42,707 bases of DNA, taken from NCBI RefSeq assembly GCF_001435895.1, contig NZ_AZFZ01000021.1, positions 1 through 42,707 of the forward strand, in the 5' to 3' direction. The DNA comes from Lentilactobacillus parafarraginis DSM 18390 = JCM 14109. Lineage in GTDB: Bacteria; Bacillota; Bacilli; Lactobacillales; Lactobacillaceae. Positions within the stretch are counted from its first letter, which is position 1. Every line of letters starts with the position of its first letter. Below the pieces are notes generated by a model. It saw only the letters and a list, made by a program, of their open reading frames with translations. It did not search any database and had not been told where the DNA came from. Shown piece by piece: positions 16,337-24,388 of the stretch. Position numbers and translations under genes: made by a program.

Positions 16337-16379
16337 GCTGCCGTATTTTTCATTTTTGAAAAATGCGGCGGCTTTTTTT
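16337..16379 (+). terminator. Terminator of the acnA-citZ-icd operon
   Basis: Fifteen-pair stem (two G-U pairs) from GCTGCCGTATTTTTC to GAAAAATGCGGCGGC with a five-base loop, then seven T. Confidence 0.93.
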
Positions 16380-16567
16380 ATCTGAAAAATGATCCTTCAT
16401 ATTAACGGAGCTGCGTGGACCGGGCCGGTTCAAATGGTTGCTGTGCTCACTATTTATCGAAATTTTCAGGTGGTGATCAATCTCCGCTATAACGGGATAA
16501 TTGACTGAAATAGCCCGCCCCTTTTATGAGCCGTAACCCTTAAATTGTGAACAATTCAGCAAATACA
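16380..16567. other. Upstream spacer of the hexuronate operon
   Basis: Between the icd terminator and the operon promoter I see no gene, repeat or hairpin of note. Confidence 0.5.
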
Positions 16568-16595
16568 TTGACTTTTTCTTGGAAACGATTACAAT
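16568..16595 (+). promoter_or_regulatory. Promoter of the hexuronate operon, with overlapping cre-like site
   Basis: TTGACT (16568-16573), a 16-base spacer, and TACAAT (16590-16595). A cre-like 14-mer TGGAAACGATTACA (16580-16593) differs from the consensus at two positions and covers the spacer and -10, fitting catabolite repression of a sugar-acid operon. Confidence 0.7.
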
Positions 16596-16615
16596 ATTAA
16601 TATCTAAGATATACT

Positions 16616-16645
16616 AATATTCTAGTTGGCATCAACCAGAATATT
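16616..16645 (+). promoter_or_regulatory. Inverted-repeat operator upstream of the GPH transporter gene
   Basis: Arms AATATTCTAGTTG (16616-16628) and CAACCAGAATATT (16633-16645) are complementary at 12 of 13 positions around a four-base spacer. The repeat lies just after the predicted transcription start, where a repressor would block elongation. A second AT-rich dyad lies immediately before it (16593-16620). No regulator gene is adjacent; a GntR- or LacI-type uronate repressor encoded elsewhere is likely. Confidence 0.6.
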
Positions 16646-16674
16646 GTTACCGTTTTCATGAAAGGATGGACGAT

Positions 16675-18237
16675 ATGAATAATAATCGCTGGGTTTATAC
16701 CCCAAAGAAAATTGATGTGAAACGAGGAGTCGCCTATGGATTAACCGACTTGATGGGTGGCGGGTGGAACAATATTGTTTCAGGGGTTATTTTTGCCTAC
16801 CTGACTTTGTCGGTTGGACTTAATCCCGCTATGGCTGGGGCGATCACTGGGGTTGCCCGGATTTTTGATGCTATTTTTTCACTGCTTTTCGGAACCATTA
16901 CTGACGGCTTTTATAAAACAAAATTAGGCAAGAAGTATGGTCGCCGCCACTTTTGGATGTTTGTCGGATTAATTGGGTTTGCAATTTCATTCTTGGCGTT
17001 TTGGGTACCGGCAACCGCTATCTTTGGTCCCGGCCATGATTTTGTTTATTACCTTGTGGTTTATACGCTCACTGAATTATTTGTTGGGATGATCCTCATT
17101 CCGTGGGAAACATTGCCAACTGAAATGACCACTGATTACACGAAGCGAACGATTCTATCCGGTTCCAGAATGTTTATTTCCGCAACCGGAACGTCATTGG
17201 TATTCTTTATTTTAGCAATTCTTCAATCTCTGCCGAGTGCCGAGGCCAAAAAGAATGCCTACTTGTTCGCTGGCATTTTATGGACGATTCTCTTTGTTGT
17301 TGCAATCTATACATCTTATCGAATGACGTGGGAACGGCCTTTGACAAAGGAATTCATCGCAGAATTAGATGCCAGACCCAAGCTCACTGTTGGTCAGTAC
17401 ATTAAGGAAACGCTGCATGATTACGGCCAAACTTTCCGTAACTCAGCCTTCCGGAAACATTTAACAATCTACATTTTCTCCTTCACCGGCAAGGACTTCT
17501 ATGCCACCCTTCTTCCGACGTTCATCGTTGTTTGTATGGGAATGGCTTCGAACATTCCCTGGGTGCTGAACGCATTTGCCGTCTTCGGCATTTTATCCAC
17601 GCTGCTTGCCGCAAAACTGATGATCACCCACGGGCCGCGTTTCTTATATAGCATTTCGTACATTGGCATCATCGTGGCATTAATCGGTTATGGATTAACC
17701 TATTTCTTACACATTCACAACCCATTAACAATCTTGATCATCATCACGATTGTCTATCAATTATCTCGAGGAATCTTGGAATTCACACCATGGAACGTTT
17801 TCCCATTTATTCCCGATGTAGACCATATCATGACCCGGGACGATAAAGCCGGCACGTATGCGGCAGTGATGACCTTCTTCCGTAAATCCACGGGGGCTTT
17901 GGCAACCTGGCTTGCTGGGATTCTCTTGGAGGAGTTGGGATACGTTTCGACAGCGACTACCCAGACGGCTGGGGTTACTGATCGGGTTGCTTGGTTGTTT
18001 GTCGTTGCGCCGATTGTGCTTATTTTGATCGCCCTGCTCGTGTCATGGACCTTCCAATTGAACCGGCAGACACATAAGGTGCTGCAGCTGGAAATTAGCC
18101 GATTGGAAAATGGGGGTGCCAAGAAAGATGTCACGCCCGAAGCAAAGAAGGTTGCTGAAGAGCTGACCGGCCATCCGTACGATAAGCTCTGGCCGAGCGA
18201 AACTTACGAAGAGTCACAAACCAGTCACAATAAGTGA
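16675..18237 (+). CDS. GPH-family sugar/hexuronide:cation symporter
   Basis: A 520-residue membrane protein of the glycoside-pentoside-hexuronide family (MelB/UidB fold). It has about twelve hydrophobic segments, starts with the typical YGLTDLMGGGWNN, and has the family motif DAIFSLLFGTITDGFYKTKLGKKYGRR (in short pieces DGFYKTKLG and KYGRRHFW) between helices 2 and 3. It probably imports a uronic acid or uronide with a proton or sodium ion, because the operon ends with uronate isomerase. The start is ATG 16675, six bases after AAAGGA; the ATG at 16666 overlaps that ribosome-binding site. The C-terminal 60 residues are polar and cytosolic. Confidence 0.87.
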   Translation: MNNNRWVYTPKKIDVKRGVAYGLTDLMGGGWNNIVSGVIFAYLTLSVGLNPAMAGAITGVARIFDAIFSLLFGTITDGFYKTKLGKKYGRRHFWMFVGLIGFAISFLAFWVPATAIFGPGHDFVYYLVVYTLTELFVGMILIPWETLPTEMTTDYTKRTILSGSRMFISATGTSLVFFILAILQSLPSAEAKKNAYLFAGILWTILFVVAIYTSYRMTWERPLTKEFIAELDARPKLTVGQYIKETLHDYGQTFRNSAFRKHLTIYIFSFTGKDFYATLLPTFIVVCMGMASNIPWVLNAFAVFGILSTLLAAKLMITHGPRFLYSISYIGIIVALIGYGLTYFLHIHNPLTILIIITIVYQLSRGILEFTPWNVFPFIPDVDHIMTRDDKAGTYAAVMTFFRKSTGALATWLAGILLEELGYVSTATTQTAGVTDRVAWLFVVAPIVLILIALLVSWTFQLNRQTHKVLQLEISRLENGGAKKDVTPEAKKVAEELTGHPYDKLWPSETYEESQTSHNK

Positions 18238-18263
18238 TTTCACGAGAAAGGAATGTTTCTACC

Positions 18264-18635
18264 ATGTCTGAATCAATTATTATTTATAACCAACCGGAGC
18301 AAAAATTATTGAACTTATCACTAGCAGACCAGGATCTCACCCAAGTTGACCTGGCAACGATTGCTTTATCAGATTCCGTTGACGTCAGCCATTTGATGAC
18401 GCCAGAATCCTTTGCCCTGGTTTTTGATGGGAAAAGTTGGGCTAGTCAGACCTATATGCAGTGGGAGGACTTACGAATTAATGAAGCTTTGAAAGCCGTT
18501 AAGAATCAGTTTACCCAACCCACCCAGGCTATTTTGACGCACTTTGTTAGCAGTATGGACGTTAAATATCAGGGCAAGAAATCGTGGGTTGAACTGTTAG
18601 ATGAACTTGGCAAAGAAATCGAGGGTGATAAGTAA
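18264..18635 (+). CDS. Unknown 123-residue protein of the hexuronate operon
   Basis: I do not recognise this protein. From ATG 18264 (AAAGGA eleven bases upstream; an in-frame GTG at 18234 overlaps the transporter gene but lacks a good ribosome-binding site) it is 123 residues, acidic, without a signal peptide or membrane segment. The first 60 residues look like beta strands and loops (ESIIIYNQPEQKLLNLSL, VDLATIALSDSVDVSHLM); the rest is helical (YMQWEDLRINEALKAVKNQF, WVELLDELGKEIEG). Its stop overlaps the uxaC start (TAATG), so synthesis is coupled with the isomerase. That position suggests a role in uronate handling, perhaps as an accessory or partner of UxaC; this is inference only. Confidence 0.75.
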   Translation: MSESIIIYNQPEQKLLNLSLADQDLTQVDLATIALSDSVDVSHLMTPESFALVFDGKSWASQTYMQWEDLRINEALKAVKNQFTQPTQAILTHFVSSMDVKYQGKKSWVELLDELGKEIEGDK

Positions 18636-20047
18636 TGGGATTAATAAACGATGACTTTCTGTTGAAATCAGATGTGGCCCGGAAATTATTTCATGAATAT
18701 GCTGAAGATCAGCCAATCATTGATTATCACTGCCATCTTGAGCCAAAAGAGATTTATGAAAATAAAAATTATGCCAACATTTCCCAGATTTGGATTAATG
18801 AAGGCTTGTATGGCGATCATTATAAATGGCGGCTCGAACGTGATCACGGGGTTCCCGAGGACTTGATTACCGGTGACGCCGACGATTACGATAAGTTTGT
18901 TGCTTGGGCTGAAACAATTGATAATTCGTTGGGATCGCCATTATATGAATGGTCACATCTGGAACTGCGGCGCTTCTTCGGAATCAATAAGCGTTTGGAC
19001 GCTTCGACAGCTAAGGAAATCTGGGATGAAGCCAACCGGCAACTTGCAACGCCGGCTTTTACTCCCCGGGCCCTTATCTCGCGATCCAACGTTCAGGTGG
19101 TTGTTACTACCGACGCGCCAGAGTCTGATCTGAAGTACCATCAGCTGCTTGCCAAAGAGAACTTAGCGTTCAAGGTATTGCCAGGGATGCGTCCTGATGA
19201 TGCGTTCAATATCACTGCCGAAAACTATGGGGAGTATCTGAAACGATTGGGATCCGCAGCAGGGATTTCAATTAACAGCATCAAGGACCTCCAAGACGCA
19301 ATGGCACAGCGCGTGCAGTTCTTTTCAGACCACGGCGGCCGGATTGCCGATCTTGGCTTAAATTCATATTTCTATGCGGATGCAACTAACGATGAGTTGG
19401 AAGATATTTTCAAAAAAGGAATTGCGAATGACGGCTTAACGGCTCAAGAGATTAATCAATTTACAACCGCATTGGTTGAAACGATGATGAAGCTTGCGAA
19501 AACGCACGATTGGGTATTGCAGTATCACGTCAATGTTGCCCGTTCTCAAAATAAACCAATGTTTGATAAAATCGGCCCCAACACGGGATTTGATTCAGTT
19601 GGGACGCAGGCTGATTTAACTGAACAGATTCGCCGCCTCTTCTACAATGCCCAGGCGCACGAAATTTTGCCAAAGACAATCTTTTATTCATTAAATCCGA
19701 ATGATTGGATGGCTATTGCAACGCTTCTGGGTAATTTCCAAGAAGGTCGGGTTCAAAAGATGCATCTTGGCGCTGGCTGGTGGTTTAACGACACTCGGGA
19801 TGGCATGGAGAGTCAGATGAAGCTTTATGCCAACGTGGGGATGTTTCCGAACTTTCTTGGAATGTTGACGGATAGCCGATCATTTCTCTCGTATCCGCGG
19901 CACGAATATTTCCGACGGGTATTATGTGATGTGATCGCCCAATGGGTAAATGATGGCCAGGCACCAGATGATCTTGAGTACCTTGGCAAAATTGTGAAGC
20001 AAATTAGTTACAGTAATGCTCGTGATTACTTTGGATTTTTCGATTAA
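18635..20047 (+). CDS. uxaC: Glucuronate/galacturonate isomerase
   Basis: Interconverts D-glucuronate and D-fructuronate, or D-galacturonate and D-tagaturonate, the first step of hexuronate breakdown. The 470-residue length is normal. It has the amidohydrolase-type metal motif IIDYHCHLEPKEI (His32, His34), the family segments WINEGLYGDHYKWR, RRFFGI, LQYHVNVARSQN, and the C-terminal LGAGWWFNDTRDGM and LTDSRSFLSYPRHEYFRR. GAGGG precedes the ATG, which overlaps the previous gene's stop by one base. The later enzymes (uxuA/uxuB or uxaA/uxaB, kdgK, kdgA) are not in the window, so the pathway must be completed elsewhere or is partial. Confidence 0.96.
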   Translation: MGLINDDFLLKSDVARKLFHEYAEDQPIIDYHCHLEPKEIYENKNYANISQIWINEGLYGDHYKWRLERDHGVPEDLITGDADDYDKFVAWAETIDNSLGSPLYEWSHLELRRFFGINKRLDASTAKEIWDEANRQLATPAFTPRALISRSNVQVVVTTDAPESDLKYHQLLAKENLAFKVLPGMRPDDAFNITAENYGEYLKRLGSAAGISINSIKDLQDAMAQRVQFFSDHGGRIADLGLNSYFYADATNDELEDIFKKGIANDGLTAQEINQFTTALVETMMKLAKTHDWVLQYHVNVARSQNKPMFDKIGPNTGFDSVGTQADLTEQIRRLFYNAQAHEILPKTIFYSLNPNDWMAIATLLGNFQEGRVQKMHLGAGWWFNDTRDGMESQMKLYANVGMFPNFLGMLTDSRSFLSYPRHEYFRRVLCDVIAQWVNDGQAPDDLEYLGKIVKQISYSNARDYFGFFD

Positions 20048-20104
20048 TAACGAATTCGATTAACATGAAGTTCCTGCAGATGAGGGCTGATTGTGACAAA
20101 AAGT

Positions 20105-20143
20105 GGCTGAGACAAAAGAATATCTTGTCTCAGCCCTTTCTTA
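20105..20143 (+). terminator. Terminator of the hexuronate operon
   Basis: Perfect 11-base arms GGCTGAGACAA/TTGTCTCAGCC with a nine-base loop, then CTTTCTT. Confidence 0.85.
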
Positions 20144-20170
20144 TCTATCCGAATCTTATATTGACGACAG

Positions 20171-20218
20171 AGTGCGACAAAAAGCAGCTTCCAGAGTATA
20201 ACCGCTTTTTGTCGCACT
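20171..20218. repeat. Inverted repeat between convergent uxaC and cysE
   Basis: Perfect 15-base arms AGTGCGACAAAAAGC (20171-20185) and complement (20204-20218), 18-base loop. It is ten bases past the cysE stop on the minus strand, so it may serve as its terminator, although the minus-strand sequence after it (TCTGTCGTC) is not a T run. Partial copies of GACAAAAAG occur at 20094 and within the last codons of cysE, making the area repetitive. Confidence 0.7.
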
Positions 20219-20227
20219 TTGTCGTCT

Positions 20228-20785
20228 TTATCGTGATTTTGTCGCTTGGTAATTGAAGGAAACAGTTACGACTTTTGAAGCTGGGTGTGGCGCAATCGTC
20301 GCCGGATTGCCAACGACCGTCAAATGGCTGGGAACGTTTGTCAGCACAACGGCACCAGCGCCAACTTTGCTGTATTGCCCAATTTCGATTGGTCCGAGTA
20401 TCTGGGCATTGGCGCCAATGAAAGCTCCCTGCCTGACGTAAGGATGACGCCGGCCCTGATCCGTCATGCGCCGCGTCCCAAGGGTTACGCCATGAAGAAT
20501 GGTGACGTCGTCCTCAATGATGGCCGTTGCCCCAATAACCGTACCTACTCCATGATCAATGAAGACACGCTTACCAATGGTTGCTTCGGGCGCGATGGTA
20601 ATTCCGGTGATTTTAGCGGCGTGCTGACTCAGTAAAGTTGCGAGAACGTATTGATGCCAGCGGACGAGTTGGTGGGCAATCCGATACCAAAACAGTGCCC
20701 GGATTCCGGGGTACGTTAGAATCACTTGAAGCAGACTATGAGCCGCCGGATCACGCTTGAGAATGGACCTTGCTGTTTGAAACAT
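20228..20785 (-). CDS. cysE: Serine O-acetyltransferase
   Basis: Makes O-acetylserine from serine and acetyl-CoA, the carbon acceptor for cysteine synthesis. The 185-residue length is the short form. The N-terminal helical part has the DPAAHS segment and the PGIRALFWYRIAH helix. From residue 60 it shows the left-handed beta-helix hexapeptide repeats, with catalytic His in FIDHGVGTVIG and ILHGVTLG. GGGGAG precedes the ATG at 20785, which lies inside the last 35 bases of the upstream PLP-lyase gene. Third gene of the cysteine operon, so its expression should follow the Cys-leader control at 23098-23172. Confidence 0.94.
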   Translation of the reverse strand: MFQTARSILKRDPAAHSLLQVILTYPGIRALFWYRIAHQLVRWHQYVLATLLSQHAAKITGITIAPEATIGKRVFIDHGVGTVIGATAIIEDDVTILHGVTLGTRRMTDQGRRHPYVRQGAFIGANAQILGPIEIGQYSKVGAGAVVLTNVPSHLTVVGNPATIAPHPASKVVTVSFNYQATKSR

Positions 20786-21935
20786 CTTGATGACTCCCCT
20801 TTAGTTGATCGAATCCGCGTTCCAGGTCGGCTAATAAGTCCTTTTGATCTTCAACACCAACTGACAGGCGAATTAATTCGTCCTTGATGCCGTTCTTAAG
20901 TCGGATGTCACGGGGAATTGAACCGTGAGTCATCAAGGCTGGAATTTCGATGAGGCTTTCAAGCGCGCCCAAACTTTCAGCCAGGGTGATGACTTGGAGC
21001 TGTTCGACAAATTGTTTGGGATCAAGACCGTCTTGTAATTCAAACGAGATCATTGCGCCAAATCCATGCATCTGCTTCTTGGCAACCTCGTAATCTGGAT
21101 TATTAGGGTCGCCAGGATAGTAAATCTTGCTGACCAGCGGCTGATTTTCCAAGTAGTTGAAAATGGCTTCCGCGTTGGCTAAATGGGCCCGCATCCGAAG
21201 CGAGAGGGTCTTCATGCCGCGTTGCAATAACCAGCTCTCCTGCGGGGCCAAAATGCCGCCGATGGCATTTTGCAGGTAGCCAATTTTTTCACCAAGGGCC
21301 TGATCTTTCGTGACCACCAGGCCGGCAACCAGATCACTATGGCCGCCTAAATATTTAGAAGCACTGTGCAAAACGATATCGACACCAAGATCTAAGGGCC
21401 GTTGAATGTATGGCGATGAGAAAGTATTATCGATAATGCTCAGGATGCCATGGCTTTTCGCGATTTTAGCCACAGCGGCGATATCAGTCACCCGCAGCAG
21501 TGGATTGGTTGGCGTTTCCAGATAAATGGCTTTTGTGGCGGGGGTGATGGCGGCCTCAACTGCTTGAAGATCGCGGGTATCAACGACGGTAAACGTCATG
21601 CCGAAGCGTTTTAAAACCGCGTCAATCAAGCGGAAGGTTCCACCGTAGACATCATTACCAATGACGAAATGATCACCGGCAGAGAATAGTGAGAATACCG
21701 TATCGATGGCTGCCGAGCCAGAAGCAAACGCAAATCCAGCGGTCCCGTTTTCCAGGTCGGCAATCAATTTTTCAACCGCGTCTCGGGTTGGATTCCCTGA
21801 ACGAGAATATTCATATTCGTTTTCGCCAATCTTTTGTTGGTGAAAGGTGGATGCCATGTAAATTGGCACTGATGTTGCGCCCGTGTGCTTGTCTTCGCTG
21901 ATGCCGCCGTGAATTAATTTTGTATCGAATTCCAT
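20751..21935 (-). CDS. mccB: Cystathionine gamma-lyase/gamma-synthase family PLP enzyme
   Basis: Cys/Met-metabolism PLP enzyme of 394 residues. In this cluster it most likely splits cystathionine to cysteine (reverse transsulfuration). Visible: the YSRSGNPTRDAVEKLIADLE block, SGSAAIDTVFSL cofactor-phosphate region, DVYGGTFRL, ETPTNPLLRVTDI, the Asp in IIDNTFSSPY, and the PLP lysine in HSASKYLGGHSD. The start is ATG 21935 with GAGG ten bases upstream; the in-frame GTG at 21950 overlaps that site. It follows the mccA/cysK gene by 41 bases and overlaps cysE. Gamma-synthase activity or hydrogen sulfide-forming side activity cannot be excluded from the sequence. Confidence 0.9.
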   Translation of the reverse strand: MEFDTKLIHGGISEDKHTGATSVPIYMASTFHQQKIGENEYEYSRSGNPTRDAVEKLIADLENGTAGFAFASGSAAIDTVFSLFSAGDHFVIGNDVYGGTFRLIDAVLKRFGMTFTVVDTRDLQAVEAAITPATKAIYLETPTNPLLRVTDIAAVAKIAKSHGILSIIDNTFSSPYIQRPLDLGVDIVLHSASKYLGGHSDLVAGLVVTKDQALGEKIGYLQNAIGGILAPQESWLLQRGMKTLSLRMRAHLANAEAIFNYLENQPLVSKIYYPGDPNNPDYEVAKKQMHGFGAMISFELQDGLDPKQFVEQLQVITLAESLGALESLIEIPALMTHGSIPRDIRLKNGIKDELIRLSVGVEDQKDLLADLERGFDQLKGSHQDVSNSKVHSQA

Positions 21936-21976
21936 AATAATTGACCTCACTTTTTTAGTTGTTAGATTTAAGTTGA

Positions 21977-22888
21977 TTAGTTGTAAATATTTTCACTCAT
22001 GTAACGCTCACTGCTGTCTGGAAAGACCGTCACGATTGAACTGTTTTCCGGCAAATCATTGGCTACTTTGAGACTGGCTGCTAACGCGGCCCCGCTGGAA
22101 CTGCCAATGAAGAGTCCCTGCGTTTTGGCCATTTGTTTAACTTGATCGAACGCGTCACTGTCGGCAATGGTGAGGGTTTCGTCAATTTGGACGTCCTTGA
22201 AGAAGGGCGGGACAAATTCGACGCCAATCCCTTCCGTTTTGTGCGGATGGGCTGGCCCACCGTTTAGAATGGAACCCTCGGGTTCAACAACCACCGTTCG
22301 GGTTGCCGGATTCTGTTCCTTCAGATATCGGGCGACACCGGCAAATGTGCCGCCGCTGCCTGCGCCCGCAACGAACGCATCAATTTGGGCGGGGACGTCC
22401 GCTACCAGCTCAGGCGCCAGGGTGTTGTAATAAGTCGCCGGATTGGCTGGATTTTCAAACTGCATTGGCACAAAACTGTTTGGCGTCTTCGCTGCCAACT
22501 CGCGGGCTCTTTTAATGGCGCCCTTGATTCCCTGGTCGCTCGGGGTATTGATGAGGGTTGCCCCCAAAGCCTTCATCAGCTGCTGCTTTTCAAAACTGAA
22601 CTTTTCAGGAACAATGAGGATGGTTGGCAAGCGGTGTTCCTGAGCAGCGAGGGCGACGCCAATGCCGGTATTTCCGGCGGTTGGTTCAATAATGGTGGTC
22701 TCTCCTTCAGTTACTTTACCGCGGTCGATGGCGTCTTGAATCATGTATTGGCCCAGGCGGTCTTTAATACTGCCGCCGGGATTAAACATTTCTAACTTGG
22801 CGTAAATGTGACTGTGGTGGGGAATGTCAATTTGCAGGTCGATTATTGGCGTGTTGCCAATGAGTTGGGAAACGGATTGAATAAGCAT
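21977..22888 (-). CDS. mccA: Cysteine synthase/cystathionine beta-synthase family protein
   Basis: PLP-dependent beta-replacement enzyme, 303 residues. The PLP lysine is in [11 protein letters not shown], the substrate loop is [10 protein letters not shown] and the phosphate loop [18 protein letters not shown] rather than the E-T/A-S-GNTG of typical CysK points to the MccA/CBS side of the family, which uses O-acetylserine plus homocysteine; CysK-type use of sulfide is still possible. With mccB and cysE behind it, the operon can make cysteine from homocysteine (from LuxS) and O-acetylserine. AGAAAGGA lies seven bases before ATG 22888. The gene is preceded by an intrinsic terminator and a Cys-rich leader peptide. 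Confidence 0.9.
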   Translation of the reverse strand: MLIQSVSQLIGNTPIIDLQIDIPHHSHIYAKLEMFNPGGSIKDRLGQYMIQDAIDRGKVTEGETTIIEPTAGNTGIGVALAAQEHRLPTILIVPEKFSFEKQQLMKALGATLINTPSDQGIKGAIKRARELAAKTPNSFVPMQFENPANPATYYNTLAPELVADVPAQIDAFVAGAGSGGTFAGVARYLKEQNPATRTVVVEPEGSILNGGPAHPHKTEGIGVEFVPPFFKDVQIDETLTIADSDAFDQVKQMAKTQGLFIGSSSGAALAASLKVANDLPENSSIVTVFPDSSERYMSENIYN

Positions 22889-22987
22889 GGTAAGATCCTT
22901 TCTGAATGAGTGCTGTGGCTGTTAGCTTGGGTTCAGGAAAGATGATCTTGATGAATCGTTGAACGGTCATTGGTTGGTAGAAAATAG

Positions 22988-23029
22988 AAAAAGGGCGCGA
23001 AACTCTGAAAAATCAGAATTTTCGCGCCC
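22988..23029 (-). terminator. Attenuator-type terminator upstream of the cysteine operon
   Basis: Minus-strand GGGCGCGAAA and TTTCGCGCCC arms (23020-23029 and 22993-23002) with inner CTGA/TCAG pairing, then TTTTTCT. It sits between the leader peptide and mccA on one transcript, so unless it is bypassed the operon is silent. A 7-base helix (23056-23062 with 23032-23038), extendable by CCTT/AAGG into the terminator's 5' arm, lies just upstream and is a candidate alternative structure. Confidence 0.9.
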
Positions 23030-23097
23030 TTAGTTCAACTCCAGCCAAGTGGACATTGAACTTCTTTAAGGTCATTATTCCTCAAAAAATGTCAATG

Positions 23098-23172
23098 CTA
23101 ACAGGCCGAACATCGCCAAAAACGCGTTGTTCGACAGCAACAATTAATCGCATTAAACATTGATTGAGTCAT
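23098..23172 (-). CDS. Cysteine-rich leader peptide of the cysteine operon
   Basis: A 24-residue frame, MTQSMFNAINCCCRTTRFWR then CSAC and a stop. Five of 24 residues are Cys, including three in a row (codons 11-13) and the last sense codon. It starts with ATG seven bases after a perfect GGAGG (23180-23184) and lies about 24 bases downstream of a near-consensus promoter. A strong terminator follows 68 bases after its stop, before mccA. This arrangement is that of ribosome-mediated attenuation: when Cys-tRNA is scarce the ribosome stalls at the Cys run and changes the folding of the RNA downstream. The peptide itself probably has no other role. The details of the alternative fold are not resolved by eye. 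Confidence 0.82.
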   Translation of the reverse strand: MTQSMFNAINCCCRTTRFWRCSAC

Positions 23173-23202
23173 AGTGACACCTCCGAATTTTCTGTTGCCA
23201 TA

Positions 23203-23231
23203 AATATACACAATCCCGGTGCAGGTGTCAA
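23203..23231 (-). promoter_or_regulatory. Promoter of the cysteine operon
   Basis: Minus-strand TTGACA (23226-23231), exactly 17 bases, TATATT (23203-23208). The start is expected near 23196, shortly before the leader-peptide ribosome-binding site. Confidence 0.9.
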
Positions 23232-23447
23232 GGATTTTTCGAAATAAAAATGAAATAATGGTGAGAAGATAATTAAAAAATGTTGAAAATGACCGTTTTG
23301 GGTGATGATTAAGCCATCATATAATTATATGAAGATCATCATGATTGTGAATTGCCGATTATCAATAATTTTGATATTCTGCGGTGGGTCAAGTAAAATA
23401 AGGGTAATTAGTAGATGCGTGATTAATACGGAAATGGGGCTTTTGGG

Positions 23448-24299
23448 GTGAATATTGAGAAATTTATCGCCAGACGAAAAGAATTGGGCTACTCTCAGAG
23501 TGAGTTGGCCAGGGGCATCTGTACCCAGGCAACCATTAGTAAATTTGAAAATGGCGGGAAGATGATTTCCACTAAGATTCTCACCCAGCTATGCCAGCGA
23601 TTAAACCTCTCATTAAGTGATATCTTCCCCGGCCCGGTTGATCACGATTCAAAGATGTTTGAGAAATTAGCCAGGGCAGAATTTGACCTAATTACCATGG
23701 AATATGATGAAGCCCTGGGCATCCTCGACGGCCTGGCTCTGGAAGAAATGGGCAATGACGATACAAAAATGGAATATCTGTTTATCAAGGGATATTTATT
23801 AGCGTTAAACAATCAGCCAAGTGATGCCGCCTTTTGTTTCGACCAGATTTTGGACGGCTACGATGAAACCCACCAAACAATCTATTCCCAGTTGGCCTAT
23901 GTTGGCTTGGGACTTTCATTTGAGCAACAGGAGAAGTTTGATCGTGCCGAATTCTACTTTGCCAAGATGCCCGCCTGGCTGAAGACAATTACGACTAATG
24001 ATGTTGAGACCACTTGGAAATCGCTGACGATGCTGTTTTATACGGGCGACTACTATTCGAAACGGGGCGAGACAGCCACCGGAACTATGCTGCTGGAATC
24101 ACTCGTTGACCTCAGCGCCGCCCAGCATGTCACCTTCTACGTTGCCCGGGCGAAGTTTCGTCTTGCCCAAAATTATTCCCGGCAGGGGGCCGACAGCCAG
24201 CAAATTCAGGATGCGGTCGACGAGGCATACGTGTTCGCGAAATTCAACGGCAATCAAAAGCTAATTGCCCGGATCAACGAATACCGATTGAAAAACTAA
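23448..24299 (+). CDS. XRE-family regulator with TPR-like C-terminal domain
   Basis: Residues 1-60 are an XRE helix-turn-helix (FIARRKELGYSQSELARGI, TQATISKFENG, TKILTQLCQRLNL). The remaining 220 residues are TPR-like helices (for example MEYLFIKGYLLALNNQPSDA). It is built like the regulator at 1749-2570 and belongs to the same RNPP/Rgg-like group, probably sensing a peptide or other small ligand. The start is GTG 23448 with only a weak GGGG upstream. It lies 90 bases before the CHRD-like gene in the same direction and is divergent from the cysteine operon; either could be a target. No terminator separates it from the following gene. Confidence 0.8.
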   Translation: MNIEKFIARRKELGYSQSELARGICTQATISKFENGGKMISTKILTQLCQRLNLSLSDIFPGPVDHDSKMFEKLARAEFDLITMEYDEALGILDGLALEEMGNDDTKMEYLFIKGYLLALNNQPSDAAFCFDQILDGYDETHQTIYSQLAYVGLGLSFEQQEKFDRAEFYFAKMPAWLKTITTNDVETTWKSLTMLFYTGDYYSKRGETATGTMLLESLVDLSAAQHVTFYVARAKFRLAQNYSRQGADSQQIQDAVDEAYVFAKFNGNQKLIARINEYRLKN

Positions 24300-24388
24300 A
24301 TTGTGCCCAGTCAAAGGGATCATGGTATATTTAAGTTGTAATCAATTGATACCGGTTACACAATTTTCGAATAAAGGGGATTTTTGAA

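Noticed and set aside
18234-18263. GTG start 30 bases upstream for the unknown hexuronate-operon protein
   Set aside because: No good ribosome-binding site before it, whereas ATG 18264 has one.
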